Assembly (NCBI GenBank): GCA_004431415.1
Contig: QPMI01000110.1
Span: 1-46,399, forward strand
DNA from: Cyanophora paradoxa
Taxonomy: Eukaryota; Glaucocystophyceae; Cyanophorales; Cyanophoraceae
Direction: 5' to 3'
Length of the DNA stretch: 46,399 nt
Position numbers and translations under genes: made by a program. This document shows, piece after piece, positions 17,087-25,372 of the stretch (within the stretch, counting starts at the first letter, position 1; each line of letters opens with the position of its first letter). The notes beneath the pieces were generated by a model, which did no database searches, had not been told where the DNA came from, and saw nothing but the letters and a program-made list of their open reading frames with translations.

Positions 17087-17430
17087 TGCGCTGGGCGGGA
17101 TGCGCTAAGCAGTTGGCTAGGCCCAGAGGCGCCCCAAGCAGAGAGGGACAGGCCCGTACGGCACCGTAGGGCGGCGGCAAGCGGGTGCCATTACGTACAC
17201 GGCAGGCGCAGAGCCAGCGTAAGACAGAGAGAACAAGAGAACAAGGACGTCGACAGACAGCAAGCGAGCGCCGCGCAGGGCAAGCGAGGGCCCAGGGCTA
17301 AAATAAGCGGGCCAGTTGGCAACAACGTGGCACCAGGAATAGCAGGCTACAAAGGGTACAAGGCAAGGCAAGCTGCCGGCTTAGAGCCGACGACCAGGGC
17401 TAGCTGGGAGTCGGAAAGTGGGCGGCACAC
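17087..17430 (+). repeat. 344 bp direct repeat, copy 2
   Basis: Second copy of 14755-15098 in the same orientation. Because the flanking arms are inverted but this repeat is direct, the region is not a simple transposon with terminal inverted repeats. Confidence 0.85.
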
Positions 17431-17559
17431 CGGCCGAGTCCCGAGTCCAAGTTCCAGCCCATGACGGAAAACCCATGACGGAATTGTGACGCGTCCGCAA
17501 CCTCCGCAACCTTTCAGGTAATTAATTAAGCAAGCGCTAGCGCTAGCTAGCTAGATATC
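17431..17559. repeat. Right arm of large inverted repeat
   Basis: Reverse complement of 14376-14526, running from CGGCCGAGTCCCGAG to CTAGATATC. It lacks about 22 bp, corresponding to two of the three CAGGTAA units. Confidence 0.8.
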
Positions 17560-17656
17560 GATACCACCTACTTAGTACTACTTAGTACTACTAGGACACT
17601 AGGACACTAGGACTCTGGGACACTAGGGCATTTGGACATAGGGGGTACCCCGCCGA

Positions 17657-17690
17657 GTTCAAGTCTCGAACTTACCAGGAGAATTCCCGG
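17657..17690 (+). repeat. 34 bp direct repeat, copy 2
   Basis: Exact second copy of 14721-14754. Confidence 0.75.
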
Positions 17691-17775
17691 CCGAGTCCCG
17701 AGTCCAAGTTCCAGCCCATGACGGAAAACCCATGACGGAATCTTTTGCGTCCGCGTCATTTCTCCCCCCTCCTAC
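17689..17775. repeat. Outer inverted copy of the CCGTCATGGG module
   Basis: Reverse complement of about 13558-13645, including the flank with TTGCGTCCGCGTCA and the C-rich run. With the inner pair this gives nested inverted repeats around 14.5-17.4 kb. Just upstream (about 17570-17625) short ACTTAGTACT and GGACACTA repeats occur. Confidence 0.75.
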
Positions 17776-17825
17776 GTTCGCAATCTCCGGACGCCTCCCA
17801 CAATTTTCCAAGGTACCCAGCAAGC

Positions 17826-18111
17826 ATGGACTTTACTGACTGCGCAGGTATCAAGCAGGAGCCTGAGGACCTTCTCACCGCCGCCGCCTCGGCGCCCAAG
17901 CAGCGCCGCCGCCGTGGGCCCAAGTCCTCTGCTCCGAGCCGAGATCCTGGCGGCTCCGGCGCGCGGGCCGGAGACCGTGGACCTGACGCTGGAGGAGCCG
18001 GCGCGCGGCCCGCCGCGCCTGCTGATCCTTGCGGCGGCGGCGGCCGCGCTCTACTACGCCGCCCGGCGCCTGGGCCCGCAGCTCTCGGGCCTGGTCCGGA
18101 ACCTTTTCTAA
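17826..18111 (+). CDS. Single-pass membrane protein with SUMO-type motifs, one frame break
   Basis: Begins MDFTDCAGIKQEPEDLL; a shift in the G-run at about 17915 leads to EILAAPARGPETVDLTLEE and a hydrophobic segment LLILAAAAAALYYAA followed by a short basic tail. The joined length is about 95 residues. IKQE fits the SUMO-attachment consensus (hydrophobic-Lys-x-Glu) and VDLTLEE fits a SUMO-interacting motif; both are pattern matches only. CAATTTTCCAAGG lies about 25 nt upstream of the start. Confidence 0.6.
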
Positions 18112-18121
18112 GTCTTGCCCA

Positions 18122-18463
18122 ATGGAGGCCCTGCTAGATCTCATGGCCTTTGCCCTGCCCATCTTCTTCCTGGTGGGCCTCAGCCGCATGGAGCGCGAGG
18201 CGCGCCAGCCCGAGCGCGTCGAGCGCGGCCTCACCCCCGCAGAGCAGCGCAACCTCACCGAGTGGGACCTGGCGCTCATGGCCGGCCGCATGCTCGACGG
18301 CAACCGTCTCGAGCCGGGCCACCGCCTCAAGCTAGAGGACGGCGGCATGGCCCTCTGGGACGGCGAGGCCTGGAAGCACGATTCGACGGGCGAGCCGATG
18401 AAGCTGCTCGCCTCCGGCAACAAGTACTGGCGCGGCGACTCGATGGAGTTCCGGCGCCCGTGA
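18122..18463 (+). CDS. Small protein with N-terminal membrane anchor, 113 residues
   Basis: Intact frame. Residues 5-20 (LDLMAFALPIFFLVGL) are a signal-anchor-like helix. The rest is polar, with TEWDLALMAGRMLDG and GGMALWDGEAWKHD, possibly a small beta domain. It starts 10 nt after the previous stop and CCTTTTCTAAG precedes it. No family recognised; virion membrane protein is an inference. Confidence 0.68.
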   Translation: MEALLDLMAFALPIFFLVGLSRMEREARQPERVERGLTPAEQRNLTEWDLALMAGRMLDGNRLEPGHRLKLEDGGMALWDGEAWKHDSTGEPMKLLASGNKYWRGDSMEFRRP

Positions 18464-18511
18464 TTGCTAGTGATTTTCTGGTCCCTCTTCTAGCCCTTCT
18501 ACCAGCAAAGA

Positions 18512-18796
18512 ATGCCCGACCCCTCGCCCGACCCCGCCGCAGGTGCCGAGAGCGCGGGCAGCTCGGACGAGTACTCCGAGCTCACGGATCCCGACCCCGA
18601 CGAGCCCGGCGACGCCTTCGCGACGGAGAACGAGCGCTCCCTCATGCGCGTCTACGAGGCGCTGCGCGAGGCGATCTACTGGGAGGATCCCCGCCTGGGA
18701 ACCCTGATGAACTTTGCCAAGTTCGCCGAGTTCATGTTCGCTATGACCGTGCCCTTCACCCGAGTCGTGCTCTGGGATAGGAACAGGAACTGGTAA
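18512..18796 (+). CDS. Acidic small protein, 94 residues
   Basis: Intact frame. The first 45 residues are Asp/Pro/Ser-rich (SDEYSELTDPDPDEPGD). The second half is a helical segment, LMRVYEALREAIYWEDPRL, and then FAKFAEFMFAMTVPFTRVV, which is hydrophobic but probably not long enough to cross a membrane. GTGATTTTCTGG lies 35 nt upstream. Function unknown. Confidence 0.62.
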   Translation: MPDPSPDPAAGAESAGSSDEYSELTDPDPDEPGDAFATENERSLMRVYEALREAIYWEDPRLGTLMNFAKFAEFMFAMTVPFTRVVLWDRNRNW

Positions 18797-18823
18797 AGGC
18801 ATTGAATACAACAGTACAGAGCC

Positions 18824-19196
18824 CTACGAGCTAGAGCTGCTATCGCCCGAGTCCAGGCGCGCCTTCTTGGCCTTGGAGCGGCGGAGGCGGGAGACGTACT
18901 GCAGGCGCAGGTTGCGCACTAGGAGCTCGCCGGCCGTGGTGCCCGGCAGCCCGGGAACCGAGTCCGTGGGCAGCAGCTGTCCCTCGCGTATCGCCTTGTA
19001 CGTCTTGCGCTTGTTGAATGCAACCTTCTCCGTATCCTCCGCGACCGGGACTTCCAGCGCCAGCGTGCGCTTGGCCTTCTTGACGGAGACTGCGTTCGCA
19101 CGCTCCAGCTTCACTCCGGGCTCCAGGGGGTAGGGGCGACTGCGTTCGCCACCGGGTTCTCAGCGAAGGAAACACGGGGGAAGAGCCGCCGCGCAT
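18824..19196 (-). CDS. Basic small protein with Ser-rich tail, one frame break
   Basis: The well-supported part (18824 to about 19120) reads LERANAVSVKKAKRTLALEV, KRKTYKAIREGQLLPTDSVP and RRSKAKKARLDSGDSSSSS. An ATG at 19196 with a shift near 19140 gives the better start, because TTTTCTAAACGCTAGG lies just before it on the minus strand. The clusters KKAKR and KAKKAR could be nuclear localisation signals. Function unknown. Confidence 0.58.
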
Positions 19197-19212
19197 GGTT
19201 CGCTCGGTTTAC

Positions 19213-19539
19213 CTAGCGTTTAGAAAATAGCGCGCGAGCCTCGAGCACCAGGAGACCCGCCACAACCGCTGCGGCGATGACAACGGCCACCTTGAGCCAG
19301 TGCCAGAAGCGCTCGGCCCCGTCCGTCAGCGCGCGGCCCGCCTTGCCCGGTGCGGTGAGCGCGGAGCCCAGGGCGCCCGCCGCAATGTCGGCCCACGCGC
19401 CTCCGTCGCCGCGCAGGACGTTCTCTCGGTTCTTCGTCTCCACCGTGGCGCCAATCGCCGCGTTGATCTCGCCGAACTGCAGGCGCGGCTGGCCCTTGGG
19501 GCCGAAGGTCTTCGTGAGCAGCGCATCGAGCCAGCTCAT
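19213..19539 (-). CDS. Tail-anchored membrane protein, 108 residues
   Basis: Intact frame. Residues 1-80 are soluble (WLDALLTKTFGPKGQPRLQF; AWADIAAGALGSAL). Residues ~83-101 (WLKVAVVIAAAVVAGLLVLE) form a clear C-terminal transmembrane helix before a short basic end. It belongs to a run of small membrane proteins on the minus strand and probably sits in the virion membrane. Confidence 0.7.
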   Translation of the reverse strand: MSWLDALLTKTFGPKGQPRLQFGEINAAIGATVETKNRENVLRGDGGAWADIAAGALGSALTAPGKAGRALTDGAERFWHWLKVAVVIAAAVVAGLLVLEARALFSKR

Positions 19540-19576
19540 CCTTGGCTAGCTTCCAACCGGGGTTTCGAAAAACTAT

Positions 19577-20052
19577 CTAAATGACCAGGCCGCGCAGGTA
19601 CCAGACCATCAGGAGCGAGCCGCCCAGCGCCACCAGCAGCGGCAGGTGCCCGTCCACGGCGCGCCGCATGCGGTTGTCGCACAGCTCCTGGCAGCTCAGC
19701 CGGTTGGCCTCGTCGAAGTAGGCGCTCACGGCGTAGGGGCGGCCGGCCGGCGGGTGCAGCCCCGGCCCAGGCACGGGTAGGCCTCCGCCTGGCGCCGCGC
19801 GGCCAGCGCCGCCGTCGCCGCGTGCGCCGCCTCCCTCTGCCCCGGCGCGATCGCCACGAGGGGCAGCGCCCCACGCTCCTGCCCTTGCCCGCCCCTTGAT
19901 CGTTTTCAGCGACGGCGGCGCGGGATCCGCCGCCCTCACCCTGGGCCCCTCCGCCGCCGCCCACCCTTAGCCCTCGCCGCCTCGCCGATCTTGCTGCATC
20001 GCGAATCCGATTTGAACACGGTGCACAGCAGCTTCTCTACCGCGCTCGACAT
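19577..20052 (-). CDS. Tail-anchored membrane protein, one or two frame breaks
   Basis: The start at 20052 (MSSAVEKLLCTVFKSDSRC) lies after CCCTTTTAAATTTTC on the minus strand. A shift near 19950 leads through a Gly/Ala/Arg linker to YFDEANRLSCQELCDNRMRR and a terminal transmembrane segment LPLLVALGGSLLMVWYL. The linker is so GC-rich that its true frame is not certain. No family recognised. Confidence 0.58.
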
Positions 20053-20146
20053 CTTCGAACGTGTAACGAGAATGAAGAAAATTTAAAAGGGAACGCCAAC
20101 GGACTCGGAACTCGGAAAAGGGGAGGGGAGAATGAACTTTGAAAAG

Positions 20147-20334
20147 TTAGCGCCCGGCGGGGCGCATGCCGGCCGCCGCCTGCGAGGCGCAGCCGGGGGC
20201 GTAGAGGCTCTTGGCGGCGTAGCCAAAGCCCACGCCGATGACCGCCGAGGCCGTGGGGTGCCGCCGAGGAGCCAGGTGAGGGTCGCGGCGAGGGCTCCTA
20301 GCGAGTAGTGGGCAGGATAAGCTTCGAAGGCCAT
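20147..20334 (-). CDS. Very small membrane protein, one frame break
   Basis: Reads MAFEAYPAHYSLGALAATLT and, after a shift near 20262, ASAVIGVGFGYAAKSLYAPG, ending GMRPAGR. Two hydrophobic stretches make up most of its ~62 residues. GTATTTTTTCTCAACCC precedes it on the minus strand. Too short for any family call. Confidence 0.52.
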
Positions 20335-20381
20335 CGCGGACCGAATTGAGGGAGGGTTGAGAAAAAATACCGCCTCGGGCC

Positions 20382-21573
20382 TCAGTGGTGCAGGTGCCGG
20401 AAGCGCGCGTTGTCCTCGGCCTCCTCGCGCGCCGCCTGCTCCTCCGCCGCGTCGATCTTTGCCCGCGAGGCCTCGCGCGCCGCCCGCCTTGCGTACGAGG
20501 TGGGCACCGGCGCCCGCCGGTAGCTGTAGCCGAGGCCCTTCGCCAGCTCCACGGTCCCGTCCTCGAACGCCCGCCAGCTCTCCACGGCCTCCGCCGCGCT
20601 CATCCGCTCCGCGCGGAAGCCCGCCTCCAGCTCGGCGCGGAAGGCGGTGGCCTCCTGCAGGCGCTGGGCCCAGAGGCCCTGGCGCCGCGCCTCCGCCTCG
20701 CGCGCCTGGCGCGCCGCCAGCGCCCGCCGCTCGGCCCCCTGCTGGGCCCCGAAGCCCATGATCGCGCTGAGGATGGCGCCGGGGCCGGGGATGAACGCGT
20801 CCGGGTCGGGAGCGGCGGCGAAGGCGGCGGGGACGGGGCTGCGGTCGGCGAGGGAGAAGGGGACGGGGCTGGGGCCGGCGCCGTCGGAGGGGGCCGAGCT
20901 CCCGTAGCCGCTCGGGCCCGCGCCGCCGTTCGCCGGGGTACCCTGCCCTTGGATCAGGAGGGGGGCGAGGGGAGGGGGGGTACAGGGAAGGCGGGGGGTA
21001 CGCGGGGCCGGACCTGGCGCGGCAGCATCTCGTCGATGCGCTGCTGGCCGGCGTGCTGCTGGCCGGCGTGCTGCTGGCCGTGCGAGGAGGAGGGCGGCGG
21101 GGGCGGGACGAAGGCGGGGGCCGAGTTGCGGGTGCGCTTGCCCCTGCCGCGGATCGAGGCCTTGACGGGGAAGGGGCCGTTCTCCGGGTCCGCCGGCTCG
21201 AAGAACTGGATGGCCTGCAGCGCCGGCTGGCTCTCGCCGAGGGAGAGGGGGCCTTGGGGACGATGCCGCGGATGTAGGTCTGCCAGATGCCGCCGGCCCT
21301 GTAGGAGAAGAGGCGGCACCTGGGGCCGAAGGCGGCGATGGTCTCGTCCAGCTCGCCGTTCTCGACGTCGGCGGCGACGGCGGCGGCGGCGTCCGGGCCC
21401 TCCGTGCGCGAGATGTACTCGCAGATGCCCGCCACGCTCGTCATGCCGCCCTCCGTCTCCGAGCCGACGAGGTAGGTGGTGGGGTCGACGACGCAGTGGG
21501 TGATGACGAAGCGGGTGAGGGTGCAGGAGGCCGTCTCCTGCCAGAAGGCGAGGCGCTTCGCCCGCAGCCACAC
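20382..21573 (-). CDS. Unknown ~400-residue protein, several frame breaks
   Basis: From the high end: VWLRAKRLAFWQETASCTLT and CVVDPTTYLVGSETEGGM, then CRLFSYRAGGIWQTYIRGIV (to about 21250). A shift gives LQAIQFFEPADPENGPFPVK and the doubled GQQHAGQQHAGQQ, then Pro-rich sequence. The last part (20382-20800) is PDPDAFIPGPGAILSAIMGF and a long charged helix with AERRALAARQAREAEARRQ, ending NARFRHLHH. Three frame changes are needed. The frame stays open past 21573 into the duplicated block without a clear ATG, so the 5' end is uncertain. No family recognised. Confidence 0.52.
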
Positions 21574-22378
21574 CGGCTCGAAGGACTGGATGCAGGAGGC
21601 CTGGCGGCCACCTGCGGCGCGGGCGACGTTAGCGCGTACGACGTCGGGACGGGCGGGAAGGTGCGCGGCTTCGAATCCAGCGGCTCCCCGCGAAGCTGCC
21701 TGCGGCCCAGTGAGCGTGCTGCGAGCGGGAGGTGGGAGGGATTGGGCGGGCGGGCCTGCGTCCAGCGCTGAAACGTAGCTCCACTGATGCTATCCGCGAT
21801 GCGCGTAGCCCGCGACTGGCTGCGGACAAGGGAGGGCTTAGCTAGGACAAGAACGGGTGTGGGGCGCGGGCTGGAGGCGCGGGGAGGCGAGCCGGAGCCG
21901 CCGAATCGATGCGCGGGCTTGAGAACGAGATCTAGAAGCGTGCGCAAGTCGCCGCGAACGTCGGCTCGAGTTGCGGAAGGCGCGGCGGCCAATCTCGGCA
22001 CCTGCTCAGAGACCAAATGTCAGCGGACGCGGGCGAATCGAGCGCGAGGTTGCGGGACATGTTCTAGGTGCTAAATGCAAGGATAGAGCGGCAAGAGAGC
22101 GAGCTGGCACCTGCGGGATGCGGCGGAGTGCTCCGGCTCGGGCGCCATCGAGCTTTCGAAGGTCCGCGGCCGGCGCGAGCGACCCTGCGCGTGGCGGCGT
22201 GAGTGCGGCGTCGAGAGAGCTTTCCAGCGCCCAAAATCTGAGGTCCGGAGCTAGCCGTGGTGCGGAGAAAGAGGTTGCGAAGTGAGGCGCACCTCCGAAT
22301 CGAAAGGAGCGAGGCGGCGGCTCTCCGGGCTGAGCGGAATGCAAGCTAGTGCCTCTGGCAAGTGCTGCAAGGAGCGCT

Positions 22379-22428
22379 GGGCCCGGGCGCTGCGAGATGC
22401 GCTGCCCGGGCGCTTTTTTTCGGGTTGG
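22379..22428 (+). terminator. GC hairpin followed by T7, copy 1
   Basis: GCCCGGGCGC and GCTGCCCGGGCGC flank a ~10 nt loop and are followed at once by TTTTTTT. This is like an intrinsic or polymerase III type terminator. No tRNA-like or other RNA structure could be recognised upstream. Confidence 0.35.
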
Positions 22429-22754
22429 GGTACTGTGTTTTGAGTCGAAACACGTGGAGCAACCGCGTGAGCCCAAAACTTTCTGAGCTTAGGAGCAAAG
22501 GCGGTCGAGCGCTCGGCCGCGCAAGCTAGCTCCGGCGCGCTCTGCCTTCTCTCTACACGTGTCGCATTCGCGTGCGCTCAAAACTTTCTAAGCTTCGGTC
22601 AAGCAAGGGGCTAGCGCTTCCGAAGTTCTACGCGCGCGCCTCCCCGTCCGCCGGGCCGACGGTCTGCGCGTCACATCGTCCGCTGCGCCAAGAAGGAGAG
22701 ATCAAGACGGTGTCAACCGGGTCTAGTTGAGCGCTTAAGGTCGGACCAAAGCCT

Positions 22755-22802
22755 GTCCCGACCCTCCCAGATCTTTAAATTAATATCTCAGAAGGTCGAG
22801 AC
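22755..22802. repeat. 48 bp palindrome upstream of helicase copy 1
   Basis: Arms GTCCCGACCCTCCC and the near-complement GAAGGTCGAGAC enclose AGATCTTTAAATTAATATCT. It ends about 90 nt before the helicase start at 22894. See the array at 28933-29251. Confidence 0.8.
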
Positions 22803-22893
22803 AGCAGTCCAGACGTCGACTATAGCTAGCCAACAGACGTCGACTAGCCTAGTAGATCTAGAATTTTCCAAGCCTAGCTATAGAGAGACGACC

Positions 22894-24051
22894 ATGGCAA
22901 CCGGACGCGTGTCTCTCGACGTCGACGCCTTCCTGGCCCGTATGCCCGGGCCCGGGTACAGCAGATAGATCTGAGCGAGCAGGAGTGCAGCTTTTTCGTT
23001 CGATTCCCTCTCGTCGAAGTCCAGAAGGCCTGCAGCCCGACCCTGGGACGGCTTTCTGCGTCTTCCACCCGCCCTGCATCACCCCAGCCACTTCTCGGGT
23101 GCCGAGGATGAGACGAGCACTGCGGCAGCCTGCGCCTTTGCAACCAAGTTCGGAGGCTTCACTTTCTCTCGCCCCTTGGATAATGGATTCAAGGCTGCCT
23201 ACGTCCTACAGAGCCCGGAGGCTTGCGATCTCATGGCATGGTTCTTTGGGAGCTCGAGCGGCCTGGAGCTCGGTGTGGATGGCACCGGGGGCTACGTTCT
23301 GCGGGGGCCGGCGCCCGGGCCGCGAGCGGAGCTCCTCCCCACTCCATCCAGAAGCTCGGCGCCCCGCGCTAAGCCCATCCCGGAGCCGGGCGCTCTCCTG
23401 GATTCGAGCCCAAGCCTGCCGGCCTTGGAGCGGCTCCTGGACCGCCTACGCAAGAACAAGGCGGTGAGGGACGAGATCTGGAAGGCGGGGGCAGAGCTGC
23501 GCGCGGACCTTGGCCTGCACGACGCCCGCCGCGTTCAGCACCTTGGAGTCGAGCCCGACGGGTCCATCACCCTCGTCCTGGGCGGGAGTCAGCCGGGGGC
23601 GCCGGCGGCTCGAATCTCCATCCAGGCGCACGGTATTGAAGTCGAGCTCGAGGGGGAGGGGACCGGAGGGGAGTCGGGCAGCGTGGCACAGACCCGCTAT
23701 GTGACCGATCCCTCGCAGCCTGTCGCCTTCGACATTGCCCTCCCCTCCCTCCTGATCGCGCTCGAGTCGACGGGCCTGGAGGCTTGCGTCAATGCAGTGG
23801 ATGAACGCCACCTCTCGTGCAAGATCCTTACCTCCGCATTCGGGGCGCTGGAGCAGAACCCGAGATCCGCTCAGCCGCAGGTCGACGTCATCTGCTCGGG
23901 ACTCAACACGGGGAAGACGCAGGCGCTGATCGATGCGTACCTGGACCCGGCCCTTGCAGGCGGCTGGCGAGTGATCCTCGTGACTTGCCGCCGGGCCTTC
24001 TCCCGCGACCTCAAGCGTCGCATTGATGCTGCGGAGTTGTCAAAGGACGCC
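22894..24051 (+). pseudogene. Truncated copy of the OBP-type helicase gene
   Basis: Contains the N-terminal region and reaches the Walker A loop (GLNTGKT) and RRIDAAELSKDA, then runs into the duplication junction. It lacks helicase motifs II to VI. After the junction the frame reads ~66 unrelated codons to 24249. If the duplication is real this is a dead copy; if it is an assembly error the copy does not exist. Confidence 0.8.
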
Positions 24052-24856
24052 GGCTCGAAGGACTGGATGCAGGAGGCCTGGCGGCCACCTGCGGCGCGGG
24101 CGACGTTAGCGCGTACGACGTCGGGACGGGCGGGGAAGGTGCGCGGCTTCGAATCCAGCGGCTCCCCGCGAAGCTGCCTGCGGCCCAGTGAGCGTGCTGC
24201 GAGCGGGAGGTGGGAGGGATTGGGCGGGCGGGCCTGCGTCCAGCGCTGAAACGTAGCTCCACTGATGCTATCCGCGATGCGCGTAGCCCGCGACTGGCTG
24301 CGGACAAGGGAGGGCTTAGCTAGGACAAGAACGGGTGTGGGGCGCGGGGCTGGAGGCGCGGGGAGGCGAGCCGGAGCCGCCGAATCGATGCGCGGGCTTG
24401 AGAACGAGATCTAGAAGCGTGCGCAAGTCGCCGCGAACGTCGGCTCGAGTTGCGGAAGGCGCGGCGGCCAATCTCGGCACCTGCTCAGAGACCAAATGTC
24501 AGCGGACGCGGGCGAATCGAGCGCGAGGTTGCGGGACATGTTCTAGGTGCTAAATGCAAGGGATAGAGCGGCAAGAGAGCGAGCTGGCACCTGCGGGATG
24601 CGGCGGAGTGCTCCGGCTCGGGCGCCATCGAGCTTTCGAAGGTCCGCGGCCGGCGCGAGCGACCCTGCGCGTGGCGGCGTGAGTGCGGCGTCGAGAGAGC
24701 TTTCCAGCGCCCAAAATCTGAGGTCCGGAGCTAGCCGTGGTGCGGAGAAAGAGGTTGCGAAGTGAGGCGCACCTCCGAATCGAAAGGAGCGAGGCGGCGG
24801 CTCTCCGGGCTGAGCGGAATGCAAGCTAGTGCCTCTGGCAAGTGCTGCAAGGAGCG

Positions 24857-24908
24857 CTGGGCCCGGGCGCTGCGAGATGCGCTGCCCGGGCGCTTTTTTT
24901 CGGGTTGG
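24857..24908 (+). terminator. GC hairpin followed by T7, copy 2
   Basis: Same sequence in the second duplication unit. Confidence 0.35.
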
Positions 24909-25233
24909 GGTACTGTGTTTTGAGTCGAAACACGTGGAGCAACCGCGTGAGCCCAAACTTTCTGAGCTTAGGAGCAAAGGCGGTCGAGCGCTCGGCCGCG
25001 CAAGCTAGCTCCGGCGCGCTCTGCCTTCTCTCTACACGTGTCGCATTCGCGTGCGCTCAAAACTTTCTAAGCTTCGGTCAAGCAAGGGGCTAGCGCTTCC
25101 GAAGTTCTACGCGCGCGCCTCCCCGTCCGCCGGGCCGACGGTCTGCGCGTCACATCGTCCGCTGCGCCAAGAAGGAGAGATCAAGACGGTGTCAACCGGG
25201 TCTAGTTGAGCGCTTAAGGTCGGACCAAAGCCT

Positions 25234-25281
25234 GTCCCGACCCTCCCAGATCTTTAAATTAATATCTCAGAAGGTCGAGAC
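25234..25281. repeat. 48 bp palindrome upstream of the complete helicase
   Basis: Identical copy in the second duplication unit, about 90 nt before the start at 25373. Confidence 0.8.
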
Positions 25282-25372
25282 AGCAGTCCAGACGTCGACT
25301 ATAGCTAGCCAACAGACGTCGACTAGCCTAGTAGATCTAGAATTTTCCAAGCCTAGCTATAGAGAGACGACC

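Larger units (their letters stand above)
14378..17825. other. 3.4 kb region without credible genes, repeat mosaic
   Basis: No open frame here has family motifs or an upstream promoter core. Apart from the listed repeats it holds an AT-richer stretch (14560-14720) with a doubled AAGTTGCTATGACAT unit, two related segments with CCACT...AGTGG hairpins (about 16835 and 16955), and a doubled CAGGCCTCGGTC segment near 16120-16160. The composition of 15.1-17.0 kb differs in feel from the viral genes. It could be a replication or terminal region, a decayed element or host DNA. Confidence 0.5.
21573..24049 (+). repeat. 2.48 kb tandem duplication, unit 1
   Basis: Unit 1 runs from CCGGCTCGAAGG to the junction at 24050; unit 2 is 24050-26527, an offset of 2477 bp. 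The junction shows only a 3-4 base shared CCG. By eye the units differ only in homopolymer length (for example at 22952/25434, 23044/25528, 23287/25767, 23595/26073, 23846/26319). The unit holds the 5' edge of the minus-strand gene, about 1.1 kb of intergenic DNA and the first third of the helicase gene. Confidence 0.93.

Noticed and set aside
14719-17464. Several 60-150 codon frames in the repeat mosaic
   Set aside because: Those in the 344 bp repeat occur twice as copies of the repeat, and none shows motifs or upstream promoter cores. I also looked for retroelement or transposase signatures and found none.
14376-17559. A transposon with terminal inverted repeats
   Set aside because: No transposase and no target-site duplication was seen; the arms contain viral promoter modules that also occur elsewhere.
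20385-21503. 372-codon plus-strand frame rich in Arg and Gly
   Set aside because: Low-complexity shadow of the minus-strand gene, which has protein-like segments and a short ending near a promoter motif.
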